Positions 17,299 through 26,550 are shown, counted from the first letter of the stretch. The stretch is DNA of 64,000 bases from Roseiarcus sp963835215 (GCA_963835215.1 CAWIES010000003.1:186001-250000), one strand, 5' to 3'. Notes: a model not told the origin generated them from the sequence alone. Program-made: numbers and translations.

Positions 17299-18776
17299 GG
17301 GTCTCTCCGATGCGGGTCGGCGCCGCGGAGCCGGCGACTTCGATCAGCGCTTTCTTGAGTAGATTGGCGGCGACCTCCGAGCGATAGGCCGAGGAAGCGC
17401 GCATGTCGGAGATCGGCGCAAAATCCTCAGCGAGCGCGGCCCGCGCTTTTGCCCAGCTCGCCGGATCGTCGAGCGAGACGCCGGCGAGCGCGGCCTCGGT
17501 CTTGGCGCCGCGCTTGGGCGTCGCCGCCATGCCGCCGAAGGCGACGCGCGCGGAGGCTATCGTGCGCCCGCGAAGCGTGAAGCGGAAGGCGCCCATGACG
17601 GCGGAAATGTCTTCGTCGAAACGCTTGGAGACCTTGAATGCCCGGAACGCCTCGCTGGCGCGAAGACGCGGCGCGGTCACGGCGCGCACGTATTCGCCCT
17701 CGCCGCGATCCTGCTTGCCGTAGCCGAGAAAGAAATCCTCCAGCGGCAGGACGCGCGAAACATCGCCGCGCCGGAGTTCGAGCTTTGCGCCGAGCGCAAT
17801 CAGCGCCGGAGCGAGATCGCCGATCGGCGAGCCATTGGCGAGATTGCCCCCGACCGTGCCGCTCTCGCGCACCTGGCGCGAGCCGAAGCGCCGCATCAAC
17901 TCGCCAAGGTCAGGATGGAGCGCGGCAAGATGGGGCGCGGCGTTGACCAGCGTCGCGCGCGCGCCGATGCGCAGGGCGTCGGCGCCCTCCTCGATCGCGT
18001 CGAGGCCAGCGACGCGGCCGAGCCAGATGATCTGCTTGAGATCGAGCATCCGCTTGGTGATCCACAGGCCGACGTCGGTCGCCCCCGCGATCAGCACGGC
18101 GCGGGGATGGCGGGCGTAGAGCTCGGCCAAGCGAAGCCTCGCTCGCCGGCGCGGCGAAGAAGGAATTGTCGTCGCCGACGAAGAGATCGCGCCCGTCGGC
18201 GAGCGCGCTCAGGGCCGCCGCGCGCTCCCCGGACGGCGTTGCGAAGCGGTCGGCGGGGCGCCCGTCGCAGGTCGCGAGCGCCGCGTCGAGGATCGGACGA
18301 TAGCCGGTGCAGCGGCAGAGATTGCCCGCGAGCGCGTCGCAGGCGCCGGCGTAGGTCGCCGCTTCGCGCTGATGGTAGAGCGCGAACAGGCTCATCACGA
18401 TGCCGGGCGTGCAGAAGCCGCATTGCGAAGCATGGAAGTCGACCATCGCCTGCTGGACGGGATGCAGACGCGCGCCCTCGGCGAGGTCCTCGACCGTCAG
18501 CACCTCGGCGCCGTCGACCTGGCCGAGCAGCAGGATGCAGGCGTTGACCGGCTCGTAGGTCGGCGCGCCATCGGCGCCGCGGCGCGACAGGACGATTGTG
18601 CAGGCGCCGCAATCGCCCTCGCCGCAGCCCTCCTTGGCGCCCTTGGCGCCGATGTCCTCGCGCAGCCAGTCGAGGAGCGTCGCACGCGGCGCAAAACGGT
18701 CGAGCGCAACAGTTTTGCCGCGAAAGCGGAAAGTCAGACTCTTGCGGGGCCCCGCCCCGGTTGCGCTTGCCGCCAT
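17285..18776 (-). CDS. xdhA: Xanthine dehydrogenase small subunit XdhA (2Fe-2S and FAD), one frameshift
   Basis: Electron-transfer subunit of xanthine dehydrogenase; the corrected protein has 496 residues. The N-terminal ferredoxin domain holds EGCGEGDCGACTIVL with the first 2Fe-2S cluster cysteines. The second domain has CGFCTPGIVMSL and NLCRCTGYRPI for the second cluster. The FAD domain follows (AVLIAGATDVGLW, then ESGTVGGNLANGSPIGD) with the CODH-type C-terminal domain. One extra C at about 18127 breaks the gene between SEASL and AELYARHP. The ATG at 18776 has GAGGCGGGA before it and starts 7 bases after the tetR stop, so tetR-xdhA-xdhB is one operon. Confidence 0.92.
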
Positions 18777-18783
18777 TCCCGCC

Positions 18784-19410
18784 TCAATCCCTCGTCGGCG
18801 CATCATGGATTCTTTTGCGCGGCGACGGAAGCGGCGTCTTGGCCGCCCGCGCTTCCGGCTCGATCAACCGCCGACAAAGAAGCCGGATCGCGCGCTCGGC
18901 GGCCGCGGAATCGGCGAGGCGGCGCGCGACGCCGTCCGAAGCGCCGATGACGAGGCGGGCGAGAAACACCGGGTCGGCGACCCCCGCCTTCACCAGCGCC
19001 GCGCCAACGCCGGCCTCGATCGCCCGATCGAGCGTCGCGAAGCGCGCGGCAAAGTCGTGGTGCGTGCCAAGGATCTCGTTGGCGTGGGGCGAGCCCTCCA
19101 CCGCGCGCAGGATAAAGCAGTATTTGCCGGCCAAAGCGGCGCCGATGCGCTCGGCGGCGGTCCCTGCCCCGGCCATGCCCTCGCTGAATGCGGCTTCGAG
19201 TTCGACCAGCAGGTCGTCGACCACGCCGCCAAGGACCGCCTCCTTGTCGGCAAACTGCGCGTAGAGTGTGCCCTTGGCGATGCCCGCCTCGCGCGCCAGG
19301 CCCTCCATCGTCGCGCTGCGCAGGCCCTGCCTAAGCACGAGGCGCCAGGCGGCCTGGAGGATGCGGCGACGCTTTTCCACGGCCCTCGTGTCGACCACCG
19401 CCTGACTCAT
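18784..19410 (-). CDS. TetR/AcrR family transcriptional regulator
   Basis: A 208-residue repressor with an N-terminal TetR helix-turn-helix: RRRILQAAWRLVLRQGLRSA, TMEGLAREAGIAKGTLYAQF, ADKEAVLGGVV (residues about 13-63). The C-terminal ligand domain is not diagnostic. It is the first gene of the tetR-xdhA-xdhB unit and is transcribed away from a dehydrogenase gene at 19495. The intergenic region contains a perfect 9-base inverted repeat (19446-19473), the probable operator for self-repression and control of both flanking units. Start at 19410 (MSQAVVDTR) from the domain position. The ligand might be a purine or an aldehyde; that is a guess. Confidence 0.88.
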   Translation of the reverse strand: MSQAVVDTRAVEKRRRILQAAWRLVLRQGLRSATMEGLAREAGIAKGTLYAQFADKEAVLGGVVDDLLVELEAAFSEGMAGAGTAAERIGAALAGKYCFILRAVEGSPHANEILGTHHDFAARFATLDRAIEAGVGAALVKAGVADPVFLARLVIGASDGVARRLADSAAAERAIRLLCRRLIEPEARAAKTPLPSPRKRIHDAPTRD

Positions 19411-19445
19411 CGAAATTCCATCACCGAAAATTCCTCTTGCACGAA

Positions 19446-19473
19446 TTGAACGATTATCGTATATATCGTTCAA
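19446..19473. promoter_or_regulatory. Probable TetR operator, perfect inverted repeat
   Basis: TTGAACGAT (19446-19454), ten bases, ATCGTTCAA (19465-19473). The 9-base arms are perfect. It lies in the 84-base divergent region between tetR and the dehydrogenase gene, 22 bases before the latter's ATG, in sequence that is AT-rich for this genome. Position and symmetry fit a TetR-family dimer or dimer pair; the centre (ACGATTATCGT) is itself symmetric. Confidence 0.75.
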
Positions 19474-19494
19474 ATATTCAAGGAGAAACATAAC

Positions 19495-20517
19495 ATGGCC
19501 GACACTGTCCTGCTGACTGGCGTCTCCGGATTTCTTGGCGGCCACGTCGCCAGCGCGCTGCTGGCGGCGGGCTATCAGGTTCGCGGCAGCGTGCGCGATC
19601 TGGCGAAGGCCGACGCCGTACGCGCGGCGCTCGCCAAGGCGGGCGCCGACGCGACACGGCTCGAGTTCGTCAAGCTGGACCTGCTGAAGGACGACGGCTG
19701 GGAGGGGGCGGCGCAAGGCTGCCGCTTTCTCGTCCACACCGCCTCGCCCTTCGTGTTGCGCATGCCAGCCGACAAGATGGATCTCATCCGTCCGGCGGTC
19801 GAAGGCACCGAGCGGGCGCTGAACGCGGGGTTGAAGGCGGGCGTCGAGCGCATCGTTCTCACCTCGTCGATGGCGGCGATCGCCTACGGCCACGATCGCG
19901 CGCGCACCACGGCGTTCACCGCCGCCGACTGGACCAACCTCGATGGCCGCGACGTCAGCGCCTATGTCGAATCGAAGACCCGCGCCGAGCGACGCGCCTG
20001 GGAGCTGATGAAGGCGGCGGGGCGCGAAGCCGATCTTGCTTCGATCAACCCGAGCGCCATTCTCGGGCCGCTGCTCGACGAGGACCCCGGCACCTCGGCC
20101 TCGCTGGTCATCCGGCTGATGAACGGAAGCGTTCCCGCCCTGCCGCGCCTCGGCTTCGCCATCATCGACGTGCGCGACGTCGCCGCCGCACATGTGGCGG
20201 CGCTGATCGGCCCGGCGGCCCGCGGACACCGCTTCCCGATGGGTCAAGGACCGCTGTTTTTCCGCGACATCGCCGAGATTTTGCGCCGGCGCTTCCCCGA
20301 ACACGCTCGCAAGATCCCGCGCATCGTCATGCCGGATTGGGCGGTGCGGATCTTTGCGCTGTTCGACAGCGATGTGCGCGGCAGCGTCGGCGAACTCGGC
20401 GTGACGCGCCGGCTCGATTCCGCCGACGCCGTCGCCCTGCTCGGGCGCGCGCTGATCCCGCCCGAGACTGCGATCGTCGCCACCGCCCAAAGCGTGGTCG
20501 CGCAGGGGCTCGTGTGA
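19495..20517 (+). CDS. NAD(P)-dependent epimerase/reductase (dihydroflavonol-reductase-like SDR)
   Basis: An extended short-chain dehydrogenase of 340 residues. The N-terminal nucleotide loop is VLLTGVSGFLGGHVASALLA, followed by FLVHTASPF, the catalytic SSMAAIAYG (Ser) and YVESKTRAE (Tyr-x3-Lys at about 160-164). Extended SDRs of this dihydroflavonol-4-reductase-like group reduce aldehydes or ketones with NADPH; the bacterial substrate is not known. AAGGAG precedes the ATG. It is divergent from tetR with the shared operator between them, so aldehyde or ketone stress may induce it. Intact. Confidence 0.82.
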   Translation: MADTVLLTGVSGFLGGHVASALLAAGYQVRGSVRDLAKADAVRAALAKAGADATRLEFVKLDLLKDDGWEGAAQGCRFLVHTASPFVLRMPADKMDLIRPAVEGTERALNAGLKAGVERIVLTSSMAAIAYGHDRARTTAFTAADWTNLDGRDVSAYVESKTRAERRAWELMKAAGREADLASINPSAILGPLLDEDPGTSASLVIRLMNGSVPALPRLGFAIIDVRDVAAAHVAALIGPAARGHRFPMGQGPLFFRDIAEILRRRFPEHARKIPRIVMPDWAVRIFALFDSDVRGSVGELGVTRRLDSADAVALLGRALIPPETAIVATAQSVVAQGLV

Positions 20518-20542
20518 AGCGGGAGGCCGGGCGGCCTTCTTG

Positions 20543-23500
20543 TCAGTGCGCCGCCTCGCCCCGCCGCCACACCCGCTCGCCGACGCGCAGCGACTCGACT
20601 TGCAACTCGCCCTTGGGCGCGAACAGTTCGTCGGCGACGCTTAAGGTCCCGCCGTCGAGCGAAATCCCCAGCAGCGCATAGGCCGCCGACACCATGCGCG
20701 CCGCCGAACCGGTGTACCAGGACCAGCCGCCGCGCCCGCCGTGGCCGTAGCCGTCATAGATGTCGGCCGGCTGCTGGATCGGGATCAGCCCGTAGGCGGC
20801 GATCGTCTCCGGGTCAGTTTTCTTGAGCGGCGAAATCTTCTCGAAGATCTCGAAGGCGCGCGCGGTAAGGCTGTCGGCGCGCCGCGCGTCGCCGCTCGCG
20901 CGCGCCTCGCCGGCAAGGCGAAGGAAGCCGTCGACGATCCAGGTTGCGCCGTGGCTGTACTGGCCTCCGTTCTCGCGCACGCCGGGCGGATAGTCGGCGA
21001 TGCGGCCGGGATAAGGCTGGCTGTGCTCGAAGAACGGCCGTTCGGTGAGCAGCACCCGGTCGGGCCGTTCGATCGCGCGCAGGCCGCCCTCGAGCGCCAC
21101 CAGCGCGCGGTCGAAATCGGCCGCGCCCGAATAGGCCGCCCAGCCGGTGGTCATCGCGTTGGCCATGTCGACGACGCGGCCGTCGTCGGCAAAATCGAAC
21201 GCGTAGTGATCGCCCCACCAGGCGACTTCGAGCGATTTGCGCAACGCCTCGCGCTCATTTTCGCAGATCGCCGCGAACGCCTCGTCGTGTCGCAACCGCG
21301 CGATAGACACGAAGCCGTCGAGCACGTTGAAGAAGAAGAAGCCCATCCAGACGCTGGTGCCTATGCCCTTGCGGCCGAGCGCGTCGATGCCGTCGTTCCA
21401 GTCGCCGGCCTCAAGCAGCGGCAGGCCGTTGGCGCCGAGACGATCGAGCGTGTAGCGAATTGCGCGCTGAGCATGCCCGTAGACATCGTCCTTCTCGCGC
21501 GAGGGGCGCGGCATCACCAGCGCCGTGTCGTCGCCCGGCGGCACCGCCGGCCCTTCGAGATAATTGGTCACTTCCTCGAGCACGCTCGCATCGCCCGATT
21601 GGCGCACGTAGCGCGCCAGCACATAGGGCAGCCACAGATGCGGATCGCTGGCGCGAGTGCGCTGGGCGACGCCAGTGCCCCCACCCGGCGCGCGGTGCCA
21701 CCATTTGAGCACGTCGCCTTCGGGGAACTGCTGGCTCGCGTGCAGCACGATCTGCGCGCGCGCCAGCGCCGGCTCGATGACGATCAGCGGCACCACGTCC
21801 TGCAACTGGTCGCGATAGCCGACCGCGCCGCCGCGCTGGTTGGGGCCGATGCGACCGAACAGGCGCGACGTGTAAAGCTGGTAGGGTAGCCATGTGTTGA
21901 CCAGGCGGTCGAAGTCGGGCCGGTTGGTCTTGACCTCGACCTTGCCGAGCCGCGCCGCCCAGTGCGCGCGCGTCGCCGTCAACTCGCGTTCGACCCGCTC
22001 GACTGCGGCGGCTTCCGCGGCTTCCAGCGCCTGCGCGCGGGTCGCCGCCTGACCGAAGACGATGGCGAACTTCGCCTCTTCGCCCGGCGCAAGTTCGATG
22101 TCGGCGACGAAGGCGGCGATGCGACGGCCGTCGTCGCGCTGCGAATCGTCGGCGCGGCCGACCTCGACCAGCGCCGGCGTGTGGATGTCGCGCCCTGCCC
22201 CGTCGAAGAAACGCGCCCGCACCGTTTCGGTGATCGGATTGGGCAGGCTGGTGGCGGCGAAGGCGATGCCGCGCACGAAATCGTTTTTCGGATTCTCGAA
22301 CAGCAAGGTGGCGCCGACGGTCTCGGTCGTCAGCTTGCCGAGGCTCTGGTTCGCGCCTTCGTCGAGCGCGATGTCGAAGAACGGCGCGATACGCAACCGC
22401 AGGCGCCGCGAGCCGAGATTGCGCAGCTTCAACAGGCGCATGTCGCCTAGAAAATCGGGCGGAACGAACACGTCGTAGTCCATCGCCAGATCGCCGCGCC
22501 GCTTGGCGAAATGGGCGACGCCGGGCTCGTAGGTCACCTTATGGTCGGCGTCGTCGCGCTGGAACGGCGCGTAGCCCGGCGCGTCGGTCTCGCCCGCGTC
22601 GAGATCTCGGACATAGACGATCTGGCTGGGCAGCGTGGTCGTCGCGCTCTCGAAGCGGAACGGCGTCAGGCCGTTGTGGCGCGAGTTGCCCATCGCCGAA
22701 TAGATTTCGCCGTCATTGCCGAGGACGATCGAGGCGCCGCGCTCGTTGGCCATCACCAGCGACCACGGGCGCGGCGTGCGGTGCGTGAGGCTCAGCATCT
22801 TGCCGTCGGGCGAGAAGGCGAAGGGCCAACGGTCGGCCAGCGCCGGCGTCGGCTCGACGGCGCGGGTCTCGTGCAGCCTGACTTTAAGGTCGGCTTCGGC
22901 GATCGGCGGCAGCGCAAGGCGCTGCGCGACAAGTTCGGCTGCCCACACCGCATTGTCGGAGCGGCCGATGATGAACTCGGCCTCGGCGGCGCCGTGGGCC
23001 GCAAGATCGACCGCCAGTGTGAAGCTCGCGGCGGGATCGAAGGTCCACAGCTTGCCCTCGTCGTCGAGCCTGCGCGCCCGCCATGGCTCGCAGCCGGTCG
23101 GCCGGGCGAGCGCGCCTTCGCCGAGGAAGCGGGTGCGCGAGTCCTCATAGCCGATCAAGCGGCAGCTTTGGCCGGGCTTCACCGCAAAGAACGAGGTCTC
23201 GCCGCGGTCAGCGCGCGCGGAGCGCAACAGGCGGTTGCGGGCGAGAATCGCGTTGAGCGCGGCGACGAACATTGTTTCAACGTGCATGCCGGCGAAATCG
23301 AGGTCGCTGGCATAGGCGTTGGTTTCGTTGCCGGCGATCTCGCAGAAGCTGACGAGGCGCAGCGCGCGCGGACTTCCCGTCTGGTTTTCGATGCGAATGC
23401 GCCAGCTCAGCACCGCCCCTTCCGGGTCGGGGCCAACCTCCATCGTCGCTCTGAGGCCGCCGATCGCATTGTCGAATCTGAAGCGATTGAAGCCCACCTC

Positions 23501-25903
23501 TTCGACCTGATAGTCGCCGGCGCGCCGCGCCGGCTCCCAGCCGATCGACCACGGCGGTTCGCCGTCCTCGCAGAGATAGAAGAACTGTCCACGCACATGC
23601 AGCGGGTCGAGCGGACGGCGGAAGAGATCGATGGGCGGGCCGCCACGCTCCTCGCCGGCGACAAAGGCCGCGCCGCGCCCGTCGCGCATCAGTTCGAGCC
23701 CGACCGCGCCATTGTGGCCGGTGAACGTCGGCGGGAAGACGCTCAGCGCCGCCGGCGCGTCCGGCAGCGCCAGTTCTGGCGTCGGCTTGGCGCGTCGTTC
23801 GCCCAAGCGGGCGGCGAGAACAAGCGCGCCGAGGGCCGCCGCGACGCCAGCGACGCCATAGGCGACCGCCAGCGTCACGACCGCGCCAGGCGCCGCGCCG
23901 CCGTGCGACAACGCTTCGGCGCCGGTCCAGGCCTTGTCCCAATTCGCGCCCCTCGGGATGTAGAAGGGAATGAGCAGCGGCGCCCAGGTGCCGAAACGGC
24001 GGATGCCTTCCGGGATGGCGCGGGTGCGCGCGCCGTAGCCAAGGAAACGTCCCGCCGCCTCGTCGAGACGATCGCCGCCAACGAAGGAGAGGTTGACCAG
24101 CGTCGCGACGCGCAGGCCCATGTGATCGAACCAGATGAGAATGCGCAGCCAGTCATAGGCGAGCAGCCCCATGAACATCGTCAGGCTGAAATCGGCGAAG
24201 CGGTCGTGCGACATGCCAACATCGGCGCCGATCGCCACCAGCGAACGCACCGCGCCATCCTGGTTGAACCAATCCGGCTCGGGCGACTGGCGCAAGAAGG
24301 AGTTGATGATCGGCGCCATCCACAGGCCCCAACGCAGCACCCTGACGGCGAGCGCGAACAGGCCCTGCACGCCGGCGCCGGTGACGAGGCCGCGGATCGG
24401 CGCCAGGCTGCGCTCGAACAACGCGGCAAGGAAGACAGCGTTGATCGCGAACAGCGGCGCGGCGAACGACCAGTTGATCACGCCCGAAACCGACTCTGCG
24501 TAAAACAACCGCACGCCGCCGGCGACCTCGCCGAGGTTGATCATTCCGTATTTGTTGAAGATCGGATAGGTGACGAAATCGCCGAGCGCGCGGCCGGCGG
24601 CGCGATAGTCGATGTCGGAATAGGCCCAGAACTTGGCCCACACGACGGCGATCTGCGCCGCGTCGAAATACCAGCCGAGCGCCCCGGAGACGAAGCCCCC
24701 GAGCAGCACGCCGAGCCAATAGACGCGCCCGCTCTGCAGGTAGCGCCGCTTGCGCTCGACGATGCGCCCGGCGTCAAACAGCGCGTCGACGCCGGCGTAG
24801 GCGACGGCGCCGACCAGGAAGGCGAGGGCGAAGCGCGCGCTCGGCGACATGTGGGCAAGATCGATCGCGTAGGCCCACCAGCAGCCGGCGCCCACAACGA
24901 TGCCGCGTGCATAGGCCCGCGTGTCGGAATAGGCGCGGCGCAGGCGGCCGAAGAACGGCGCCGCGCCATCGGCGCTGCCGATCAACGTCTGGGCGAGCGG
25001 AAAGGCGAGCGCGCCAGCGAGCGGCGCGACGAGCGGCGCATTGGCGAGCACGAAGGCGACGAATCCCGGATGGCGCAGCGGCGCCGAGACGCCGAGCACC
25101 AGCAGCATGAACACGCCGCCATAGATCGCGCCCCGCACCGCGCCCATGCGCAGATGGCCCCAGCCTGCGGCAAATGAAGGCGGCCGGCCGGCGAGCGCGT
25201 CGAGCGTCAAGCCGGTGGCGAAATAGACGAGGCCCCACAATCCCGCTTCGGCCAGGGCGGCGGCGAGCGCGCCAACGACGATCCCGCCGATCGGCGAATC
25301 CACCGCCTGCGCGGCGTTGGCGATCAACGGGGTCAGCGCGGCGTAGGCGGACATAGCGAAGATCAGCCCGTGCACCTTCGGATGGCGCGCCGGGCGATCG
25401 ACGCCGACCAGCGCCAGCAGTTGCAGACCGACCTCGCAGATGACGAACAGCGTGAGCGCGCGGCCGACAAAGGTCTGCGCCGGAAACGCGCTCAGACCGA
25501 AGAAAGCGCCGATCTGCGCCATGTGCCAGTCGGCGCCGAGCAGGATGACCAGCTTGAAGAGGAAGGGAATGGCGATCAGGCCGATCGCCTCGATCGGCCG
25601 CAGCGCGCGGCGATCGCTGATCAGCGCCGCCAGCGTACCGGACAGAAAGACGCAATAGGCGATCGAAGCGTCGGCGACGTCGAGGCGCAGCCCATCCGCC
25701 CACGGACCGGCCAATTGCCAAAAGCCGAGCGAGTCATTGCGCTGAAAGGCGAACAGCGCAAAGGCGGCGGCGTCGAACAGAACCGGCGTCGCCGGCGTTG
25801 AACCGGCGAATGCGCGCCGCCACAGCGCAACGCCAGCCGCGCCGGCAAGGCCGGCGAAGATCCAGTTTTGCGCGCTCAGCGAGGCGTAGATCGCGGCCAT
25901 CAC
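20543..25903 (-). CDS. Giant polytopic membrane protein with C-terminal GH94 region
   Basis: At least 1786 residues. The first roughly 680 contain about 15 hydrophobic helices (for example ALTLFVICEVGLQLLALVGV). From about 700 on come two beta-sandwich domains of the type seen in cyclic beta-1,2-glucan synthase and cellobiose phosphorylase, then an (alpha/alpha)6 catalytic domain with RFGRIGPNQRGG-like entry, YRDQLQD near 1400, and the GH94 acid motif EAGDWNDGID near 1500. NdvB-type glucan synthases also end in GH94 but carry a GT84 domain that I do not recognise here. A role in periplasmic glucan processing or synthesis is inferred. The GTG at 25903 lies inside a helix; an in-frame ATT at 25997-25999 has a perfect AGGAGG 7 bases upstream and may be the true start. 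No frameshift over 5.4 kb. Confidence 0.75.
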   Translation of the reverse strand: MMAAIYASLSAQNWIFAGLAGAAGVALWRRAFAGSTPATPVLFDAAAFALFAFQRNDSLGFWQLAGPWADGLRLDVADASIAYCVFLSGTLAALISDRRALRPIEAIGLIAIPFLFKLVILLGADWHMAQIGAFFGLSAFPAQTFVGRALTLFVICEVGLQLLALVGVDRPARHPKVHGLIFAMSAYAALTPLIANAAQAVDSPIGGIVVGALAAALAEAGLWGLVYFATGLTLDALAGRPPSFAAGWGHLRMGAVRGAIYGGVFMLLVLGVSAPLRHPGFVAFVLANAPLVAPLAGALAFPLAQTLIGSADGAAPFFGRLRRAYSDTRAYARGIVVGAGCWWAYAIDLAHMSPSARFALAFLVGAVAYAGVDALFDAGRIVERKRRYLQSGRVYWLGVLLGGFVSGALGWYFDAAQIAVVWAKFWAYSDIDYRAAGRALGDFVTYPIFNKYGMINLGEVAGGVRLFYAESVSGVINWSFAAPLFAINAVFLAALFERSLAPIRGLVTGAGVQGLFALAVRVLRWGLWMAPIINSFLRQSPEPDWFNQDGAVRSLVAIGADVGMSHDRFADFSLTMFMGLLAYDWLRILIWFDHMGLRVATLVNLSFVGGDRLDEAAGRFLGYGARTRAIPEGIRRFGTWAPLLIPFYIPRGANWDKAWTGAEALSHGGAAPGAVVTLAVAYGVAGVAAALGALVLAARLGERRAKPTPELALPDAPAALSVFPPTFTGHNGAVGLELMRDGRGAAFVAGEERGGPPIDLFRRPLDPLHVRGQFFYLCEDGEPPWSIGWEPARRAGDYQVEEVGFNRFRFDNAIGGLRATMEVGPDPEGAVLSWRIRIENQTGSPRALRLVSFCEIAGNETNAYASDLDFAGMHVETMFVAALNAILARNRLLRSARADRGETSFFAVKPGQSCRLIGYEDSRTRFLGEGALARPTGCEPWRARRLDDEGKLWTFDPAASFTLAVDLAAHGAAEAEFIIGRSDNAVWAAELVAQRLALPPIAEADLKVRLHETRAVEPTPALADRWPFAFSPDGKMLSLTHRTPRPWSLVMANERGASIVLGNDGEIYSAMGNSRHNGLTPFRFESATTTLPSQIVYVRDLDAGETDAPGYAPFQRDDADHKVTYEPGVAHFAKRRGDLAMDYDVFVPPDFLGDMRLLKLRNLGSRRLRLRIAPFFDIALDEGANQSLGKLTTETVGATLLFENPKNDFVRGIAFAATSLPNPITETVRARFFDGAGRDIHTPALVEVGRADDSQRDDGRRIAAFVADIELAPGEEAKFAIVFGQAATRAQALEAAEAAAVERVERELTATRAHWAARLGKVEVKTNRPDFDRLVNTWLPYQLYTSRLFGRIGPNQRGGAVGYRDQLQDVVPLIVIEPALARAQIVLHASQQFPEGDVLKWWHRAPGGGTGVAQRTRASDPHLWLPYVLARYVRQSGDASVLEEVTNYLEGPAVPPGDDTALVMPRPSREKDDVYGHAQRAIRYTLDRLGANGLPLLEAGDWNDGIDALGRKGIGTSVWMGFFFFNVLDGFVSIARLRHDEAFAAICENEREALRKSLEVAWWGDHYAFDFADDGRVVDMANAMTTGWAAYSGAADFDRALVALEGGLRAIERPDRVLLTERPFFEHSQPYPGRIADYPPGVRENGGQYSHGATWIVDGFLRLAGEARASGDARRADSLTARAFEIFEKISPLKKTDPETIAAYGLIPIQQPADIYDGYGHGGRGGWSWYTGSAARMVSAAYALLGISLDGGTLSVADELFAPKGELQVESLRVGERVWRRGEAAH

Positions 25904-26160
25904 CAGCAGCGCGCCGACCAGCGCCTCCGCCAGCGGCCAACTCTGCTGCGGGCGCCCCGCGCTCTGTGTCGTCGCTATCGTGTCTGTGCTGGCGGAAATG
26001 GCGCGGCCTCCTCTTCTTCCAGTTCAGACTCGGAATTCAAACTTGCGCGGGAAAGTCGCAGCCGAACGCGCAAGCGTCAATCGGGGGTATTGTGGCAACG
26101 TTTTGTGGCAACGCTTGGAGGCGCGTTTTCGTTGCGAGCTGCGGAGGCGACGAATCCGAG

Positions 26161-26245
26161 GGGGCAAATCCTTGGGGCGAATTCCTTGGGGCGAATTCTT
26201 GGGGCGAATTCTGGGGCGAATTCTTGGGGCGAATTCTTGGGGATT
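26161..26245. repeat. Tandem 13-bp minisatellite
   Basis: About six head-to-tail copies of CTTGGGGCGAATT, beginning near 26171. One copy has an extra base (14) and one has lost a base (12), and the outer copies are partial. Each unit includes GAATTC or GAATT at the junction. The array ends 33 bases before the ATG of the small porin-like gene, so changes in copy number would change the spacing of its upstream region. A unit of 13 is not a multiple of three, so it is unlikely to be coding. Confidence 0.85.
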
Positions 26246-26277
26246 GCCGCCCGGCGCGTCCGGTCGTAGTTTGCGCG

Positions 26278-26532
26278 ATGCCTAAGCTCGCCCTCCCTCT
26301 TGCATTTTGCGCCGCGCTCGCCGCCAGCGCCGCCGTGGGCGCCGAATTGCCTTCGCGTTCGCCGCCGGGCGCGTTGACGGCATCGGCGCCGGCCGCGAAG
26401 AAATGCCAGATCGACGGCCGAGCGGGGATCATGCTCCCCGGCTCGGGCGCCTGCCTTCTCATTAGCGGCTCGATCAGCGCGCAAGCGGCGGTCGGCGGGG
26501 GCGGCGGCGCACGGCCAAGCCCCGCGCCGTAA
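26278..26532 (+). CDS. Small exported porin-N-terminus-like protein
   Basis: An 84-residue protein with a signal peptide (MPKLALPLAFCAALAASAAV, cleaved near GAELPS). The mature part has CQIDGRAGIMLPGSGACLLI and then SGSISAQA. The pattern C..G.G...PG...C....G.. resembles the mature N terminus of Rhizobiales general porins (C...G.GFF.IPGTDTCL.VSG), here with two cysteines 15-17 apart. It ends with a Gly-rich, Pro-rich tail instead of a barrel. It may be a degenerate or truncated porin, or a small periplasmic protein in its own right. The 13-bp tandem array lies just upstream. Confidence 0.5.
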   Translation: MPKLALPLAFCAALAASAAVGAELPSRSPPGALTASAPAAKKCQIDGRAGIMLPGSGACLLISGSISAQAAVGGGGGARPSPAP

Positions 26533-26550
26533 CGCGACAGAACGTCGCGT
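26532..26550. terminator. Hairpin between convergent genes
   Basis: ACGCGAC, loop AGAAC, GTCGCGT: a perfect 7-base stem lying exactly between the stop codons of the small porin-like gene (plus) and leuA (minus). There is no T-run on either side, so intrinsic termination would be weak; the position suggests a bidirectional transcript end. Confidence 0.4.

Noticed and set aside
15244..17358. 704-codon plus-strand open frame antisense to xdhB
   Set aside because: Shadow of the molybdopterin subunit; composition is typical of a complementary frame.
22511..25177. 888-codon open frame on the plus strand, antisense to the GH94 gene
   Set aside because: Its translation is Arg/Ala/Gly-rich without family motifs, and it mirrors a clearly coding minus-strand gene. 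Such antisense frames are expected at this GC content.
26161..26245. Tandem array as a CRISPR array
   Set aside because: Units are contiguous 13-mers without unique spacers and no cas genes are near.
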